A program made the translations under genes and the position numbers. Under the pieces are notes generated by a model, which was not told the origin of the DNA, searched no databases, and saw only the letters and a program-made list of their open reading frames with translations. A stretch of 64,000 bases of DNA from Cacajao melanocephalus (Eukaryota; Chordata; Mammalia; Primates; Pitheciidae): NCBI GenBank assembly GCA_963573385.1, contig CAUYLG010070598.1, positions 62,001 through 126,000 of the forward strand, read 5' to 3'. Below, in pieces: positions 22,505 to 34,432 of the stretch. Numbering within the stretch: position 1 is the first letter of the stretch; each line of letters opens with the position of its first letter.

Positions 22505-22955
22505 AGTTTTGAAGAAAAACTCAGAAGGCACATTGAATCATTGTCTTTTACAGTGTCTAGGATAATGTTTAGCATGTAGGAGGCAAACTTTTTACATCAC
22601 AGTAGGTAGCGCCATTTCGGAATTCAACCCATGAGAGGAAAACATGGTGTCAGATACCTTTTCTATCCACTCAGAAGGCATTGCTCCTTTCCTCCTTCCT
22701 CCTTGCTTAAAAATATTTAGTTAAGATTCATTTTCCAGCATAGGAAAGTGTCCCTACTTCTTTCAAAGCACATAGCAGCCAATCAAGGTAATCCCATTCG
22801 CCTTGCCAGGGACTGGTTTAGGGGAAGTCATATGACTCAGGTCTGACAGAGAAGATGTGAGGGGAATTCTACAAAGGGGATTTCTGGATAAGAGTTTTTC
22901 ACTCCAAAACCAATCGGCCAAACAAAAGGCACTTAGGAAAAATGGACTCTTCTCT
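22505..22955. other. No recognised feature
   Basis: No repeat or gene recognised. Confidence 0.45.
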
Positions 22956-22961
22956 CTCCAG

Positions 22962-23152
22962 CTGACACTTGCATATGACTGTCAAAAATTTTGTATATAG
23001 TTTTCTTAGGGCCATAAACATGCCTACCTAGAAGTCAAGCTAGCATGCTGAGTGTGACAGCAAAGACTGCTGAAAAGAATGTGAGTTGGCGATGCTGGTT
23101 TGCACACTGAATTAATCCCCTTGGAAACACTCCATCGTACATCCCACGTCAG
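22962..23152 (+). other. Weak candidate exon (191 bp)
   Basis: A pyrimidine run ending TCTTCTCTCTCCAG (AG at 22960-22961) precedes the segment, and CACGTCAG followed by GTAAGA at 23153 follows it. There is no sustained open frame, so any exon would be non-coding or untranslated. This is a splice-signal prediction only. Confidence 0.2.
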
Positions 23153-23590
23153 GTAAGATATAGAACATGGTGGTACTTACTGTTGAAGCCATAGGGGTTA
23201 GATTTTCTGTTATTGGCAGCCAAGATATTCTGACAAATAGAGGCATAATTTGGAAGATTGAGAGATCATAGGACCAGGGTTTGGTTCTTCCTAAGGGATG
23301 CTGATAATAGGAGAGGAAGAGAGTATTACTTGTATTGATGTGCAGCTTTGGAAGATCATACCCATATTAACAGAAAGATCCTTAAAGGAGGGAAGTCCTT
23401 CCTGTTTCCGTGGCTTGTATGAGTGTCTTCTGAGGACTCCACTCCTCAAATGTGGGCATGCTTACCCTGGGGGACTCCCACAGGCATTGTGCGGAGGGTA
23501 CCGGAAGCCCAAAATGGATGCCATATGTTTCCAAGGGGCCATTTTCTACTGAAATGTGGGGATGCAACTTCATGAGTTGACTGTATGGAT
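23153..23590. other. No recognised feature
   Basis: Frames of 84 (plus) and 63 (minus) codons overlap each other; neither has a domain. Confidence 0.45.
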
Positions 23591-23594
23591 TTTC

Positions 23595-23680
23595 ACTGCT
23601 TTTTTCTCAGTGCCCAGAACAATTCCCAACCCAGAGTAGGGACTCAAATATCTGTGGAATTTGTAAACAAGTGGATTGAA
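23595..23680 (+). mobile_element. L2 3' terminal scrap
   Basis: 'agtgcccagaacaattccca' followed by 'gggactcaaatatctgtgga' is a diverged L2 terminus ('cagtgcctggcacatagtagg', 'ctcaataaatatttg'). Confidence 0.5.
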
Positions 23681-23684
23681 ATAA

Positions 23685-24365
23685 GCATGAATATGTTCTA
23701 GAATTACATAAGTATAGCATGAATTTTAAAAATCCAAACAGGTGAGCATACTAGGATGTGTTTTTATATTTTCTACCACAAATAGCACTTGGTAAAATGT
23801 TTAAGGAGCTGTGTCTTAGGAATATTCAAGCCAACTTTAATTTAAGCTTCACCATTGATTGTTAGAACCAGTTTCTAGTGCTGTTTCCTGGATCACGTTC
23901 CTATGCAGACAGCCCCCAGATCTCCAGGCCAGCCACAGCTCTGAATGTGAGGAAATACCGGAGCAATTTCTTCCCTTGTCCTTTTCCATAATGCAAACCT
24001 GCATCTTTAGTCAAGGATAACTAGAAGGAAATAGGATCTTGAAGGGCATGGTTGGGTGGCCTTTGCTAGCGCTATTTTTCTCACCTGATTAGGTCTCCTC
24101 TTGCTGGTGGGATCTCTCCCTATCTTTCAAAGCCTGGCTGGAAGCCCACTCAACTTTTCCTCACTTCCCACGCCAGAGAGAGCTAATTCTTATATCTCCT
24201 AATCTGCATAATATATTATCTATCTATCATTGGGCATTAAGCTATCAAACAATAGCATAGGACAAAACCAGATGGAGCTCACGTTCTTTTTCCCTAACAG
24301 GATATTCACTCTTAGAGGCAGGAGCTAGGTCCTTTGTTTTTTCATGTTTCCTATTGTACTTATAA
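23685..24365. other. Mostly unrecognised; L2-like scrap near 24300-24360
   Basis: 'ggcaggagctaggtcctttg' recalls the L2 'gggcagggacttgtctg'. Nothing else is recognised. Confidence 0.4.
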
Positions 24366-24369
24366 TGTC

Positions 24370-24530
24370 TCTGGGTTGAGTCCTGGTTGTATCACTTTCC
24401 AGCATATTCATAGAACTTTCTGTTTTATAAGGTTATTGTAAATATTAAAGAGATAAAAAGTGTGAAGAGGATTTTATAATATCTAGTTTGCACTCAAAGA
24501 TTACTCTGCTGTTACTAGTATGTGGCAGGT
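24370..24530 (+). mobile_element. MIR-like fragment
   Basis: 'gtcctggttgtatcactttc' and 'ttataaggttattgtaaata' then 'ttaaagagataaaaagtgtg' fit a diverged sense MIR. Confidence 0.4.
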
Positions 24531-24588
24531 ACCTAATTCTTGTTTGAGGATTTATCAAATGATGCATTCTCTGATTGCTGAGACAGAC

Positions 24589-25128
24589 TCAACTCTCTTG
24601 TCTTATGGAGATAGCAGTGCTCCTACTACATTTCAAACATGGAGTTTTCAAACCCTGCTCTAAAATTGTTAGGGAGGAGAAACCAGTGGTTTTAGGGAGA
24701 TGAAAATTCTTAATGAATCTGGGCCAGCCTCCGCGCTCTCTGGTCACCACCTCTTGGCTTGACAGGAGCCCCAGGACAAGAAGGACATGAAGTACAGAGT
24801 TGTCAGAGGCTGTTAGGGGCAGCAAGGGCTGTACCATGAGCAGTGTTCTCTGGAAGGTGAGATAGTCAGAATCTGGGCACTCAAGGACCTCACGGAGGGT
24901 TGTGCAATAAGAAGTCTGAGAACCATAAGCTCTCCAGAAGGAAGTGGCTGACATACCACAGCCAATTCCTTCACTCAGTCTTTGATATTGGTCCTGTCTC
25001 ACCATGAGAGTGCTACTGGAAGAATGGGGCAGGAGACCGATGCTTGTTAACACTCTGCCTGCCTCATGAGGCATAAACAAAACTACTGAGATGCCAACAA
25101 CCAAAAAAGTCATCAACTCTTTGCTCAC
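24589..25128 (-). other. 179-codon open frame, function unknown
   Basis: This is one of the two longest frames in the window. The predicted product starts MSKELMTFLVVGISVVLF, giving a hydrophobic stretch at residues 7-18 that could resemble a signal or anchor. Cysteines are scattered and a second hydrophobic stretch lies near residues 110-125. I recognise no family. No TATA box, CpG island or adjacent splice context is evident. In 64 kb read in six frames about one such frame is expected by chance, so coding status is doubtful. Confidence 0.1.
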
Positions 25129-25261
25129 TTCTCCAGCCTGAGTCCTTGGTCACTGGGGGTGACCCTCAACGTATTGTCCACTTCTGAAGTCTAGTCACAA
25201 CACAAGGCTACCTAGAACACGAGGGTGGTAATGGACTGGTGGAGCTGGGTGATTCTTCAAA

Positions 25262-25380
25262 GGCCATTGACAACATCCTCCTCATTACAAAGATGGAGAA
25301 ACTGAGGCCCATAGAAGAGAAGGGACTTGTGCAAATCACGTGGCCCACAGATGTTAAATTCAGACCTGATTCTTTCTCTT
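25262..25380 (-). mobile_element. MIR SINE fragment
   Basis: 'attacaaagatggagaaact' then 'gaggcccatagaagagaagg' and 'gtgcaaatcacgtggccc' match the reverse MIR core. Confidence 0.65.
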
Positions 25381-25384
25381 ACAT

Positions 25385-25720
25385 TCTTTCCAATCCTAAA
25401 TGTAGTTAGAAGCCTACTTTCACTCTGGAAGACAGAAAATGGCCTCTGATCACAAAAGTGGATTTTATATAACCAACACAAGAAAAATAGAACATTTTAG
25501 TATGTATTTGGCCTGGATTTAAAATGATCTTAGATCATGGAGGGATGGATGGGTTAACTCATATTGTTTTCCTGTCCTAAGCCCTTTGCAGCTATTTTGT
25601 AACCCATGAAGTTTGTAAACCTACACATTTAATGCTCTTTTGTGGAATGTGGTTTTCACAAGAATGTGGGCCAGAAACAGGTTCACCATGGAGGGTTTCA
25701 TCAATGCTGTGAAAAAGGAT
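25385..25720. other. No recognised feature
   Basis: No repeat or gene recognised. Confidence 0.45.
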
Positions 25721-25724
25721 AATA

Positions 25725-25950
25725 ATAGGGTTGACACTCTGTAGTGCTCACTGCACCACAACCTGCTCTAGGTCCACACATTAACTCATTCAATACTCAC
25801 AACAATTCTAGCAATTCAGCTTGTAAATAAGGAAACTGAGGCATAGGGGGGCTAAGTAATGTGCTCAGGATCACCCAGCTTGTAAGCGGGGGCACTGGGA
25901 TATAGGTTTAGCCAGTCTGACTCCAGTGCCCAGGCTTTCAAGCTGGTTGC
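25725..25950 (-). mobile_element. MIR SINE, near complete
   Basis: 'attaactcattcaatactca', 'aaataaggaaactgaggcat', 'caggatcacccagcttgtaa' and 'agtctgactccagtgcccag' follow the reverse MIR from core to 5' end. Confidence 0.85.
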
Positions 25951-25954
25951 AGCC

Positions 25955-26445
25955 AGTGGTGCTTCAGAATAGCCTGCACTGTTATTTATTTATTTATTAA
26001 ATCATTGATTAAAAACTCTGTCTCCCTTTCCCCAAAGGCTAGAGGTGGAAAAGGGTCAGAAAGACAGTGACTCTGCCAGGCAGGAAAGAGGCTCACAGGG
26101 TCCCTCCCCTCCCATTGAGCTGTGGTCATTAAAAGCCCATTTCCCCTTCAGGAGTTAATTGCCTCCTCCTTCACCACACTCTCAGAGGCTCACCTCCACA
26201 TGCTGAGGTCGATACTGGATTGAGTTTTCATATTCCCTTGGGGTAAAACTTGCAGACTCTGAGTTGTGCAATGAGAAATAGTCATTTGATCTTTCTCAAC
26301 TCTGTATGAATCTTATGAACTGGTCTGCGGAAACCACTCATATCATAAGAATAAAAAAGAGGGATCCTACTCCTCCACTTCCTCCATGGAGGGAGAGTTA
26401 GAAAGCTGGAATAATTCATCAAGACCCACATCCCTTCCCTGCCAT
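25955..26445. other. No recognised feature; short (TTTA)n at 25983-26000
   Basis: About four TTTA units occur; the rest is unassigned. Confidence 0.45.
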
Positions 26446-26448
26446 ACG

Positions 26449-26473
26449 ACACACACACACGTGCATGCACACG

Positions 26474-26504
<31 letters not shown>

Positions 26505-26505
26505 A
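26449..26505. repeat. 57-bp alternating purine-pyrimidine (CA/CG) tract
   Basis: Every step from 26449 to 26505 alternates purine and pyrimidine: a CA run, then GTGCATGCAC, a CG run (GCGCGCGCGC inside), then a second CA run. This is a classic Z-DNA-prone arrangement and a likely polymorphic microsatellite. Confidence 0.95.
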
Positions 26506-26509
26506 AACA

Positions 26510-26858
26510 CAACCAGTGCTTCACTCTGCCAGAGAAACATTTGTGTTGCTTCTGATTATGTGCCTTTGATTAATTTCTAAAGAAAGGATCAGCTTTGCTA
26601 GAGACTATGTTGTGTTTTCTCTAAATCAGGGCAAATAACATTACTTCTCCAAATGTTGCTATTAGAGTAAGATTTATATTTACCTAGAGAGGCTTCTCCT
26701 GAGAGACATGCAATGAGAAGTTTATGCTACAGACAGAATAATCTGCCGTGCTGAAATGTGATTTGCTGCAGAAGGCTGTTTGGGGTTTGGATAAATGAGA
26801 AAGATAAACATGATGACTCCAGGTGGTTTTCAGTAATGTGATTATCTCTGGGGAATAG

Positions 26859-26860
<2 letters not shown>
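26510..26860. other. No recognised feature
   Basis: No repeat or gene recognised between the two microsatellites. Confidence 0.45.
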
Positions 26861-26862
<2 letters not shown>

Positions 26863-26912
<50 letters not shown>

Positions 26913-26917
26913 TGTGT
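26863..26917. repeat. (TC)n(GT)n compound microsatellite
   Basis: A pure TC run (26863-26895) switches to a pure GT run (26896-26917). Frames read through it on the minus strand give RERERE/HTHTHT peptides that are repeat artefacts. Confidence 0.95.
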
Positions 26918-26919
26918 CC

Positions 26920-27450
26920 CACCTTCATCACTTGGGAATGAGCCAAAACCAAAATATTCCAAAATAGAGGACTGACTTGGTAAGGGTATGGCATATGCCA
27001 ACGCCTGCACCTTTGTCCTCGCACATGTCCCTGGTAACACATGCACTTTCTTCACACACGTCTGCACATACATGCACATGTGTACATAGGGAAAATCAGG
27101 TACATGTACACAGTGGCATTTGGACCATAGCTTGGGCAGCCTGGTGGGCAGAGGAACAAAACATGCCCTGCCATAGTCAGCTTTTCTCTACCACCAGGTA
27201 GAGCACATGAGACCAGAGAAACTACCAATGTAATGTCAGGAAAAATATTTTTCTCACAAGATAAAGCTGTGAAATTTAGACAAAGTAAAAGTAAATTTGG
27301 CTTTAAACCCCCTAGGTGCTCAGAGTTTTGCTATCGTGGTTTCAGGCTATGGAAAAAAAAAAGTATTTCGTGGGTGTGGTAGGCTTTATATTACTCCTGT
27401 GCTTTGCAGTTCAGAGTCGGAACTGGAAAGAGGACCCAGGAGTTCTTGAT
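26920..27450. other. No recognised feature
   Basis: No repeat family or gene recognised, apart from a loosely CA/TG-rich patch near 27040-27090. Confidence 0.45.
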
Positions 27451-27454
27451 TCAG

Positions 27455-27885
27455 GGTTGGCCTTTCATTTATTTAACATTTATGAAGCTCTCGCTCATAG
27501 GCAAGGTTGTTCTGGGCCTCTGAAGAGGACTTAGACATAGTTCTGGCTCAAGAAGTGTTCGCAGCATCACTCCAGCAAGACTGAACATAAGCTCGGAGGG
27601 TGAGACATCAAATGGGAAGCACATGGGGAAGCTGTTGGAAAGGAAGTGTTTTCTCTGGGGAATGAAGGATGGCTGCTGTGGATCTAGACTTTGAGTTAGA
27701 TCTAGTACCAGGGAGGAGAGATAAAATTTGAACAGAAAGTGATGGAGGAGGAAGAATATTTCTGACAGAGAGAACAGTATAACTAAAGGTAGGGGGAGAG
27801 AAAACTAGAGGATGTGGTTAGGAGATGATGAATAGGCTATTCTAGCACATGTGTGGATATAGAAGAGAAGAAAGTAGGTAGAAAA
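27455..27885 (-). mobile_element. L2 LINE fragment (diverged)
   Basis: 'tttatttaacatttatgaag', 'cttagacatagttctggctc' and later 'tttctgacagagagaacagt' follow the antisense L2 order loosely. Confidence 0.45.
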
Positions 27886-27902
27886 TAAAACATTTCCTTT
27901 TT

Positions 27903-28051
27903 AATTTTTTTTGTTTCAATTGTTTTTGGGGTACAGGTGGATTTTGGTTACTTGGATAAGTTCTTTAGTGATGATTTATGAGATTTCAGTGCTCCTGTCA
28001 CCCAAGCAGTGTAAACTGTACCCAGTATGTAGTCTTTTTTCCCTCACCTCC
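27903..28051 (-). mobile_element. L1 (L1PB/L1MA-like) 3' end, left part
   Basis: 'ttttggggtacaggtggatt', 'ggttacttggataagttctt' and 'cacccaagcagtgtaaactg' match the antisense L1 3' region. The copy is interrupted at 28051. Confidence 0.9.
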
Positions 28052-28423
28052 TGTATCAGTCCATTATCATACTGCTATAAAGATACTACCTGAGACTGGG
28101 TAACATATAAACAAAAGAGGTTGAATCAACTCAGTTCGATATGGCTGGGAGGTGGGGGGCGTTGCCTCAGGAAACTTACAATTGTGGTGGAAGGTGAAGG
28201 GGAAGAAGGCACCTTCTTCACAAGGCAGAGAAGAGGGAGAGAGCATGCAGGGGAGACTGCCACTTTAATCCATCAGATCTTAGAACTCCCTTACTATCAC
28301 AAGAACAGCATGGGAGAAATTGCCCCCATGATCCAATCACCTCCCACCAAAACCCTCCCTCCACATGTGGGGATTACAATTCAAGATGAGATTTTGGTGG
28401 GGACATGGAGTCAAACCATATCA
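28052..28423 (-). mobile_element. THE1/MST-type LTR inserted in the L1
   Basis: It begins TGTATCAGTCCATTATCATA, continues 'ctgagactgggtaacatata', and ends 'caaaccatatca', the reverse complement of TGATATGGTTTGG. About 372 bp with both LTR ends, so it is a solo LTR. The flanks CCTCC (28047-28051) and CCCCT (28424-28428) are only partly alike. Confidence 0.92.
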
Positions 28424-28867
28424 CCCCTTTCCCAACCTTCCACCTTGAGTCTCCAAAGTCCATTATATTATTCTTATGCATTTGCATCCTCATAGCTCAT
28501 TCCCACTTATAAGTGAGAACATACAGTATTTGGTTTTCCATTCCTGAGTTACTTCACTTAGAATAATGGCCTCTAGCTCCTCCGTGTTGCTGCAAAAGAC
28601 ATTAATTTGTTCCTTTTTATGAGTATTCTATGGTGTATTTATACCACATTTTCTTTGTCAACTTGTTGGTTGATGGGTACTTAGTTAGGTTAGTTCCACA
28701 TCTTTGCAATTGTGAATTGTGTTGCTGTAAACATGAGTGTGCATGTGTCTTTTTCATACAACGACTTCTTTTCCTTTGTATAAATACCCAGTAGTGGAAC
28801 TGCTGGATAAAGTAGTTCTTCTTTTAGTTCTTTAAGGTATCTCCATACTGTTTTCCATAATGGTTGT
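28424..28867 (-). mobile_element. L1 3' end, right part
   Basis: 'agtctccaaagtccattata', 'ttataagtgagaacatacag', 'tgattggatgggtactt'-like text, 'ctttttcatacaacgacttc' and 'gttttccataatggttgt' continue the same L1 without a gap. Confidence 0.9.
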
Positions 28868-28869
28868 TA

Positions 28870-29685
28870 AAATATATTTTCCAAGTTCTGTTTTCTCTTT
28901 GTCTTCAGCCCTTTCCATAGGTCCAAAGTGGTCATGCATCAGCTACTGAGCTGAAACTTTTTGCAGGTAGCAATCACTCTTACTAAGCAAGGATAGATAA
29001 GGGCTCTGTGCTCAGGACAAGGTAATAAGTAGAGGCTTCTGGAAGGTCTCTGGGGAGGAGATATGTCATCTGTCTTCCTGCTTACTGCCTTGGCCTTTGC
29101 CTTTTCCTTAGCCTGATTTTTTTTTCTTTTTCCCATCACAGTTTCTCTAAATCATACTCATACTCTAAGAGCCAACTTAAATGCAAATTTTACAGGAAAT
29201 TTTTGCTTAATGTCCTCAGCCAGAAACAACCACTCCTTTTTCCAGAAACTTGAAATCCTGTGTTCCTATGGGATGTTGATGGGATTCTACTATAAACAGT
29301 GGAAAACCCCAAATGATTAGCTGTGTCCCTGCTTCGAATTCTGTTTGGTCTCTGTGTGTCTATTCCTGTAAAAAGTTCTTATTATGGATCTTAAGTCAAC
29401 TGCCAAACTTGGGCTTAATAAGCAAAAAATGTATTTTAAAAGAGAAGATTACAGGGTCAAACACTGCCACTCTGAACTGTGAATCTGCTCTGTTGCAAAT
29501 GTGGCCAGCAGGGTGAGAGCGTGACTGTGTTATTCCAGCTCCTCTAATTAGGGATCTGGGAAGGAATGATCATTGCTAAAACTCTGAGTCCTTCAGGGAG
29601 GCTTTGAGAACAGGGCAAACCACCTGGAATACAGGAAGTTCTTGAGTCCCCTTATCAATGGAGCAGAAGGCAGAGCATCAAGGGC
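28870..29685. other. No recognised feature
   Basis: No repeat or gene recognised; short frames only. Confidence 0.45.
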
Positions 29686-29689
29686 TCAT

Positions 29690-30625
29690 CCAGCTTGTTC
29701 AAAACCAAACTCACTGCCTTCCTTTTCCCCAAACCGGGCTTCTTCTCTTGTGTCAGTCATTGCAGTCAACATTTACTCTACTCAATAGCTGTGCAACTCA
29801 TAAAATCTAGACAGCATCTTTGGCCTCTTCTCTGTCTCACTATTTCTAATCTATTATCAACTCTTGTATTTTATGCACATCATTCAAATCCATCCCCTCC
29901 CTTCCACCTTTTCCTCCACCATCCTAACCAAGCAATTATTGTCTACTTTCTGGATAATTGCAGCAGCCTCATACTGTTTTGCCTTCCTCATGACTGCTCC
30001 CTCCACTTCAGTTAGATTGACATCAGATCTACAGCTCAGTCTTTAAGTGACTGCCTAAAGCCATCAGGGACTCCCTGCTGTACTCAGCCAGGGTCCAATC
30101 ACACAGCCATGGTAGGTCATGGCAAGGAACTGGAAGCTATTTGACTTCTTCAGCTTTATCTTCCTTGACTCTATCCTTGTCTCTCTGAACTTCAAATGTC
30201 ATGGCCTTTTTGTTCCAGGATTTAAATATGGCATGGTCTTTCTTTCCTCTGAACACTTGCAGATTGTACAGATTGCCTTTCCATCTGCCTAGAAAGTGCA
30301 TCCTCCTCTTTTCAACCCCTAAGTCATCCTTTAGTTTTCAGCCTAATTGTCACTTTTTTTTTTAAGAGACGTCTTCCTTTATCCTACAAACTAGATCATG
30401 TCCTTCTCTTATAGGCTCTGAAGTACCCCTATGTTCTTTTTTTACCAATCTTATGACTCTTGATTAGACATTAAGGAACAACAAAAATGTACCTTTTCTA
30501 CTAGACTGAAACTCTGTCAGGAACTTAAGGCACATAACTGATTTTTCATTATGGTATTTCTGGGACACAGCACAGCTCCTGGCACCTGATAGGTATTCGA
30601 TGAACAGTTACCATGAATGAATGAA
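29690..30625 (+). mobile_element. L2 LINE, about 0.9 kb of the 3' region
   Basis: 'tgcagcagcctcatactgtt' (L2 'tacagtagcctcctaactgg'), 'tgcctaaagccatcaggg', 'ttgcctttccatctgcctag', 'gtcatcctttagttttcagc', and a terminal 'agctcctggcacctgatagg' followed by GAATGAATGAA give the L2 order. Short frames across it are incidental. Confidence 0.65.
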
Positions 30626-30629
30626 ATAG

Positions 30630-30980
30630 TTTATAAACAGATGAACTAGATAATTATAAACAAGGACCAAATACATGTGGTCCCTGAGAGAGAATTTCTT
30701 TGTGAAGCTACTAATGGGCTATTCCCCATTCTTATTTCCTTTTCTTCAGATCTTTTCAGGATAGCAGAATGTGACTGCTGAAAAGAACATGCAAGGAGCA
30801 TGCTCCAGTTTGGGGAGGGGTTGTGGTCATCTTTTGGGAACAAACCCCTCCTTGGATATTAGGATCTGGACATCCTGTGGCCTCCTTCAGACTAACCTCT
30901 TGTCTCAGACAGTCTTCCCATATTTATATCAATAAACTCTGAGAGAGTGAGGTCAAGCTTTCATTGTTATGAGCTTCTAG
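30630..30980. other. No recognised feature
   Basis: No repeat or gene recognised. Confidence 0.45.
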
Positions 30981-30984
30981 ATTT

Positions 30985-31250
30985 TGCATTTGAAGTAGCC
31001 TCCTAACTTGTCTTCATGGTTTCAGTTTTCCAAAATGCCACCCACCTAGACACTATTGTCATTTGCATTCTGTCAATCTTGTCCCTCAAATTGAAAATGA
31101 TCTTGAAGGCACTCCCCAGCTTCATTGGTATGGCTCTAACTCCTGGGTGTGACCCTGAGATCTCTTTCTGGCATCCTCTCACTTTTCTAAGCCAGCTGTG
31201 ATTCCTGACACACACCCACTGATCTGGTGAGTCTGTTGTCTCTTCTGGTC
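30985..31250 (+). mobile_element. L2 LINE fragment
   Basis: 'agtagcctcctaacttgtct' and 'caaattgaaaatgatcttga' match L2 around its 'cagtagcctcctaactggtctc' landmark, with high divergence downstream. Confidence 0.55.
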
Positions 31251-31439
31251 CTCCAGCTTCCCCTGTTCATCTCTCTGGTAGGATTGTCAAGACACTATTT
31301 AAATCCCAGCCCTTCCTTAGCGTGTTCTCTCTTTAAAGGCTATGAAGCCTCTGTGTTCGGCTAGGCCAAGACATGCTGCAGTAACAAATTTGTCTGAAAT
31401 TGCAATGGGTTAACACACAATAAAAATAGATTTTTCTCA

Positions 31440-31863
<424 letters not shown>

Positions 31864-31871
31864 AAAATTCA

Positions 31872-32113
<242 letters not shown>

Positions 32114-32129
32114 AAAATTCATATGTACT

Positions 32130-32635
32130 TCTCCTGTTTTGGCTCAAAAGTAGTATCAGTCACCTTCACTCACAGCTCACTCTCTAAAACTAATCACATG
32201 GCTCTACCCAAATGCAAGGAAGTAAAGAGGCACAGGCAGCATCTGTGTAGTCCGTGAGCAGCAAATGACTCTAACAAAGCAAGTCAAACGTTAGTGCATA
32301 CAAGACTCCCAGTAAAGGTCTGCTCATAGTGGTATTTGGTGCCAATAGATTTTCTTTCTGTTCTGAATACATACAGTATTTTATACCTGGAGATCTTATT
32401 AATACATGGGAGGCCAAACTTTGACCTTACTTTGATATTAGTTCTCTATTAGGTTTGTCTTGTTTCCTTTAACAGATGATAAATGCACTTATAACAGGGG
32501 CCTTTCCGATATTAATAGATAACTTCCCCAAGCAGCAGGGGTAGAAGAAAAAAACTCTAGATATTAGCGGAGCTTTGTCTCTGGAAAGTCACATGCTCTT
32601 CGGCAAATTTTTTTAACCTCTGGTGATAGGATAAA
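32130..32635. other. No recognised feature
   Basis: No repeat or gene recognised. Confidence 0.45.
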
Positions 32636-32639
32636 CTTG

Positions 32640-32870
32640 AACTTCAGAACAAGAGCACAAGACTTCTTTAAATACGAACCTAGTTACTGACTGTATGTGC
32701 AACTTTGGAAAACTACACATTATCTCTTGAAATCTGTTTTCTCATCTGCACAATGAAGGTAATACTATCTGTTTGTATGGCTGTTGTAAAAGGAAATAAT
32801 GTGTGCAAACTGCTGCTTTGCACAGTGCTTTGCACAGGTTGAACACTCAATAAGTGTTTGTTAGCTGCTG
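32640..32870 (+). mobile_element. MIR SINE
   Basis: 'aacctagttactgactgtat', 'tctgttttctcatctgcaca', 'cagtgctttgcacaggttga' and 'acactcaataagtgtttgtt' match the sense MIR through to its 3' end. Confidence 0.78.
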
Positions 32871-32874
32871 GTGG

Positions 32875-33780
32875 CTATTCTCTGAACCCTGATTTCCCCA
32901 AGTGGGAAGCAGGCATATTAAATGATAAATCCTGCCACACCTATCCCTTGGTGTCATTTGGGACGAAATCAAAATAAGCAGAAGGTAAAAGGACATTGTA
33001 AAGTGTAAAGTGCTACACAATATTAGATGTTTTTATTATGATTAGACAACACAGATATAAAAGGAGTAAACATATAATACAAGCTTAGGCACTGATTAGA
33101 TGACTTGTGGATATGTGTTGAAGAGTTAAATATAAATGTTAAAACAAGAGGCTTTTCTAAGTACTTAGCACAAGAATATATGCCCCCACCCTGACCCCCA
33201 TGAATGTTCTCATTTGCATTTCATGTGGAAAGTACCCAGCACACTTCCTGGTCCACCCAGGGATGTCTCTCCTAGTGGACTGGAGTTCTCTCCATGGCCT
33301 GGGAAGCTACGCAGCCCCCTCTCTCTTGTCCCTATTCATCTCTTCTTGCCTCCCTGTCCTGGGATTAGTTGAACCAGTAGCCCTGCTGTTAGCTTGGTTG
33401 CATTAGTATCACTAGAGACAAACTGTGAAAGGGGAAATCATCTGTTATTGCTCTGGCCCAACTCATTTTTCACTTGAAGACAGGGCAGAGTGAAGCACAT
33501 TGCTCTTTGATGTCTTTATTTTCCTGTCAATAAAAATCTTGTTAGCTACCTGGCTGAGCAGGTTTTAACATTGGTACGCTCATTTGGCCAATCCTTTAAC
33601 CCTGGTTGGGTGTGAAGAGTTGAAGTGCTGAATCCTTCAACATCAGAGTGATGCAGTGAACAGTCCAGGGCCAGTAATTCAGCTTGGAATTATGTCCTTT
33701 AACTCAGTGGACAAGCATTCACCGCTTGACTTACAAGGAGCACTGCGGGATGTAGAGAAGCATTGGAGGTGGCTGTAAAG
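32875..33780. other. No recognised feature
   Basis: No repeat or gene recognised. A 68-codon plus frame at 33200-33406 is leucine- and serine-rich but has no family resemblance. Confidence 0.45.
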
Positions 33781-33789
33781 GATGTAATG

Positions 33790-33955
33790 GGAGGAGCGTG
33801 GACAAGACTGTTTTCTGGAGTCAGATTGCCCAGATGTGACTCTTGACTCTGTCAACTTATGGCATTCTGTACCTATTGATGCTGCAGTTTCCCAGTTTCC
33901 TCAGATTGTTAAAATAATGACTGTAAAGTCCTTGGCATCGTGCTTGCAAAGAAGT
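33790..33955 (+). mobile_element. MIR SINE fragment
   Basis: 'ttctggagtcagattgccca', 'tgactcttgactctgtcaac' and 'tttcccagtttcctcagatt' fit a sense MIR. Confidence 0.7.
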
Positions 33956-33984
33956 ATATGGTTTTAGTATAGCATTGATAATGA

Positions 33985-34115
33985 TTACTCAAGATACACT
34001 GAGGATTATAAAGCACATATTGTGTGCCAGGAACTGTTTTTGAAGGCTTGAAATGCATCAGGGAACAAAAAATTCCTGTTCTCTTGGAGCGTATACAATG
34101 AGGATGACGATGATG
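33985..34115 (-). mobile_element. L2 LINE 3' fragment
   Basis: 'agcacatattgtgtgccagg', 'aactgtttttgaaggcttga' and 'cctgttctcttggagcgtat' follow the antisense L2 end. Confidence 0.65.
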
Positions 34116-34135
34116 ATGATGATGATGATGGTGAC
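34101..34135. repeat. (GAT)n microsatellite
   Basis: About ten GAT units with GAC/GGT variants at the edges grow out of the L2 fragment. They create a run of histidine codons on the minus strand that has no gene context. Confidence 0.9.
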
Positions 34136-34139
34136 ATTG

Positions 34140-34430
34140 AAAGTCTCTGCCACCTAGGAGTTTAATGTCCATTGGGGGAAATGAAGCAATTCCTCATGCT
34201 GCCGTTGCCTTACCCCAGTAAACTTCTCCTACTGTACTGTGAGATCCTGGAAAGTACAAAGAATGCTCTTTTCATCTCTGGGTCTCTACTGTCTGGTTTT
34301 GAGGTATATTAATGGATGTTTTATCTGAACTTTTCAACCCTCTGATAGGGTACTGCCTATCATGGATGAGGAAGATGGACCATGAAGGCCCCATTAAACT
34401 AGAGAAAATATGCTAGGGATATGGTAAGGC
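34140..34430. other. No recognised feature
   Basis: No repeat or gene recognised. Confidence 0.4.
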
Positions 34431-34432
34431 AG

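Noticed and set aside
26684..27079. 131-codon minus frame with HTHTHT and RERERE runs
   Set aside because: Translation of the (TC)n(GT)n array; repeat artefact.
33909..34172. Frame with a run of histidines
   Set aside because: It comes from the (GAT)n microsatellite in antisense; there is no gene context.
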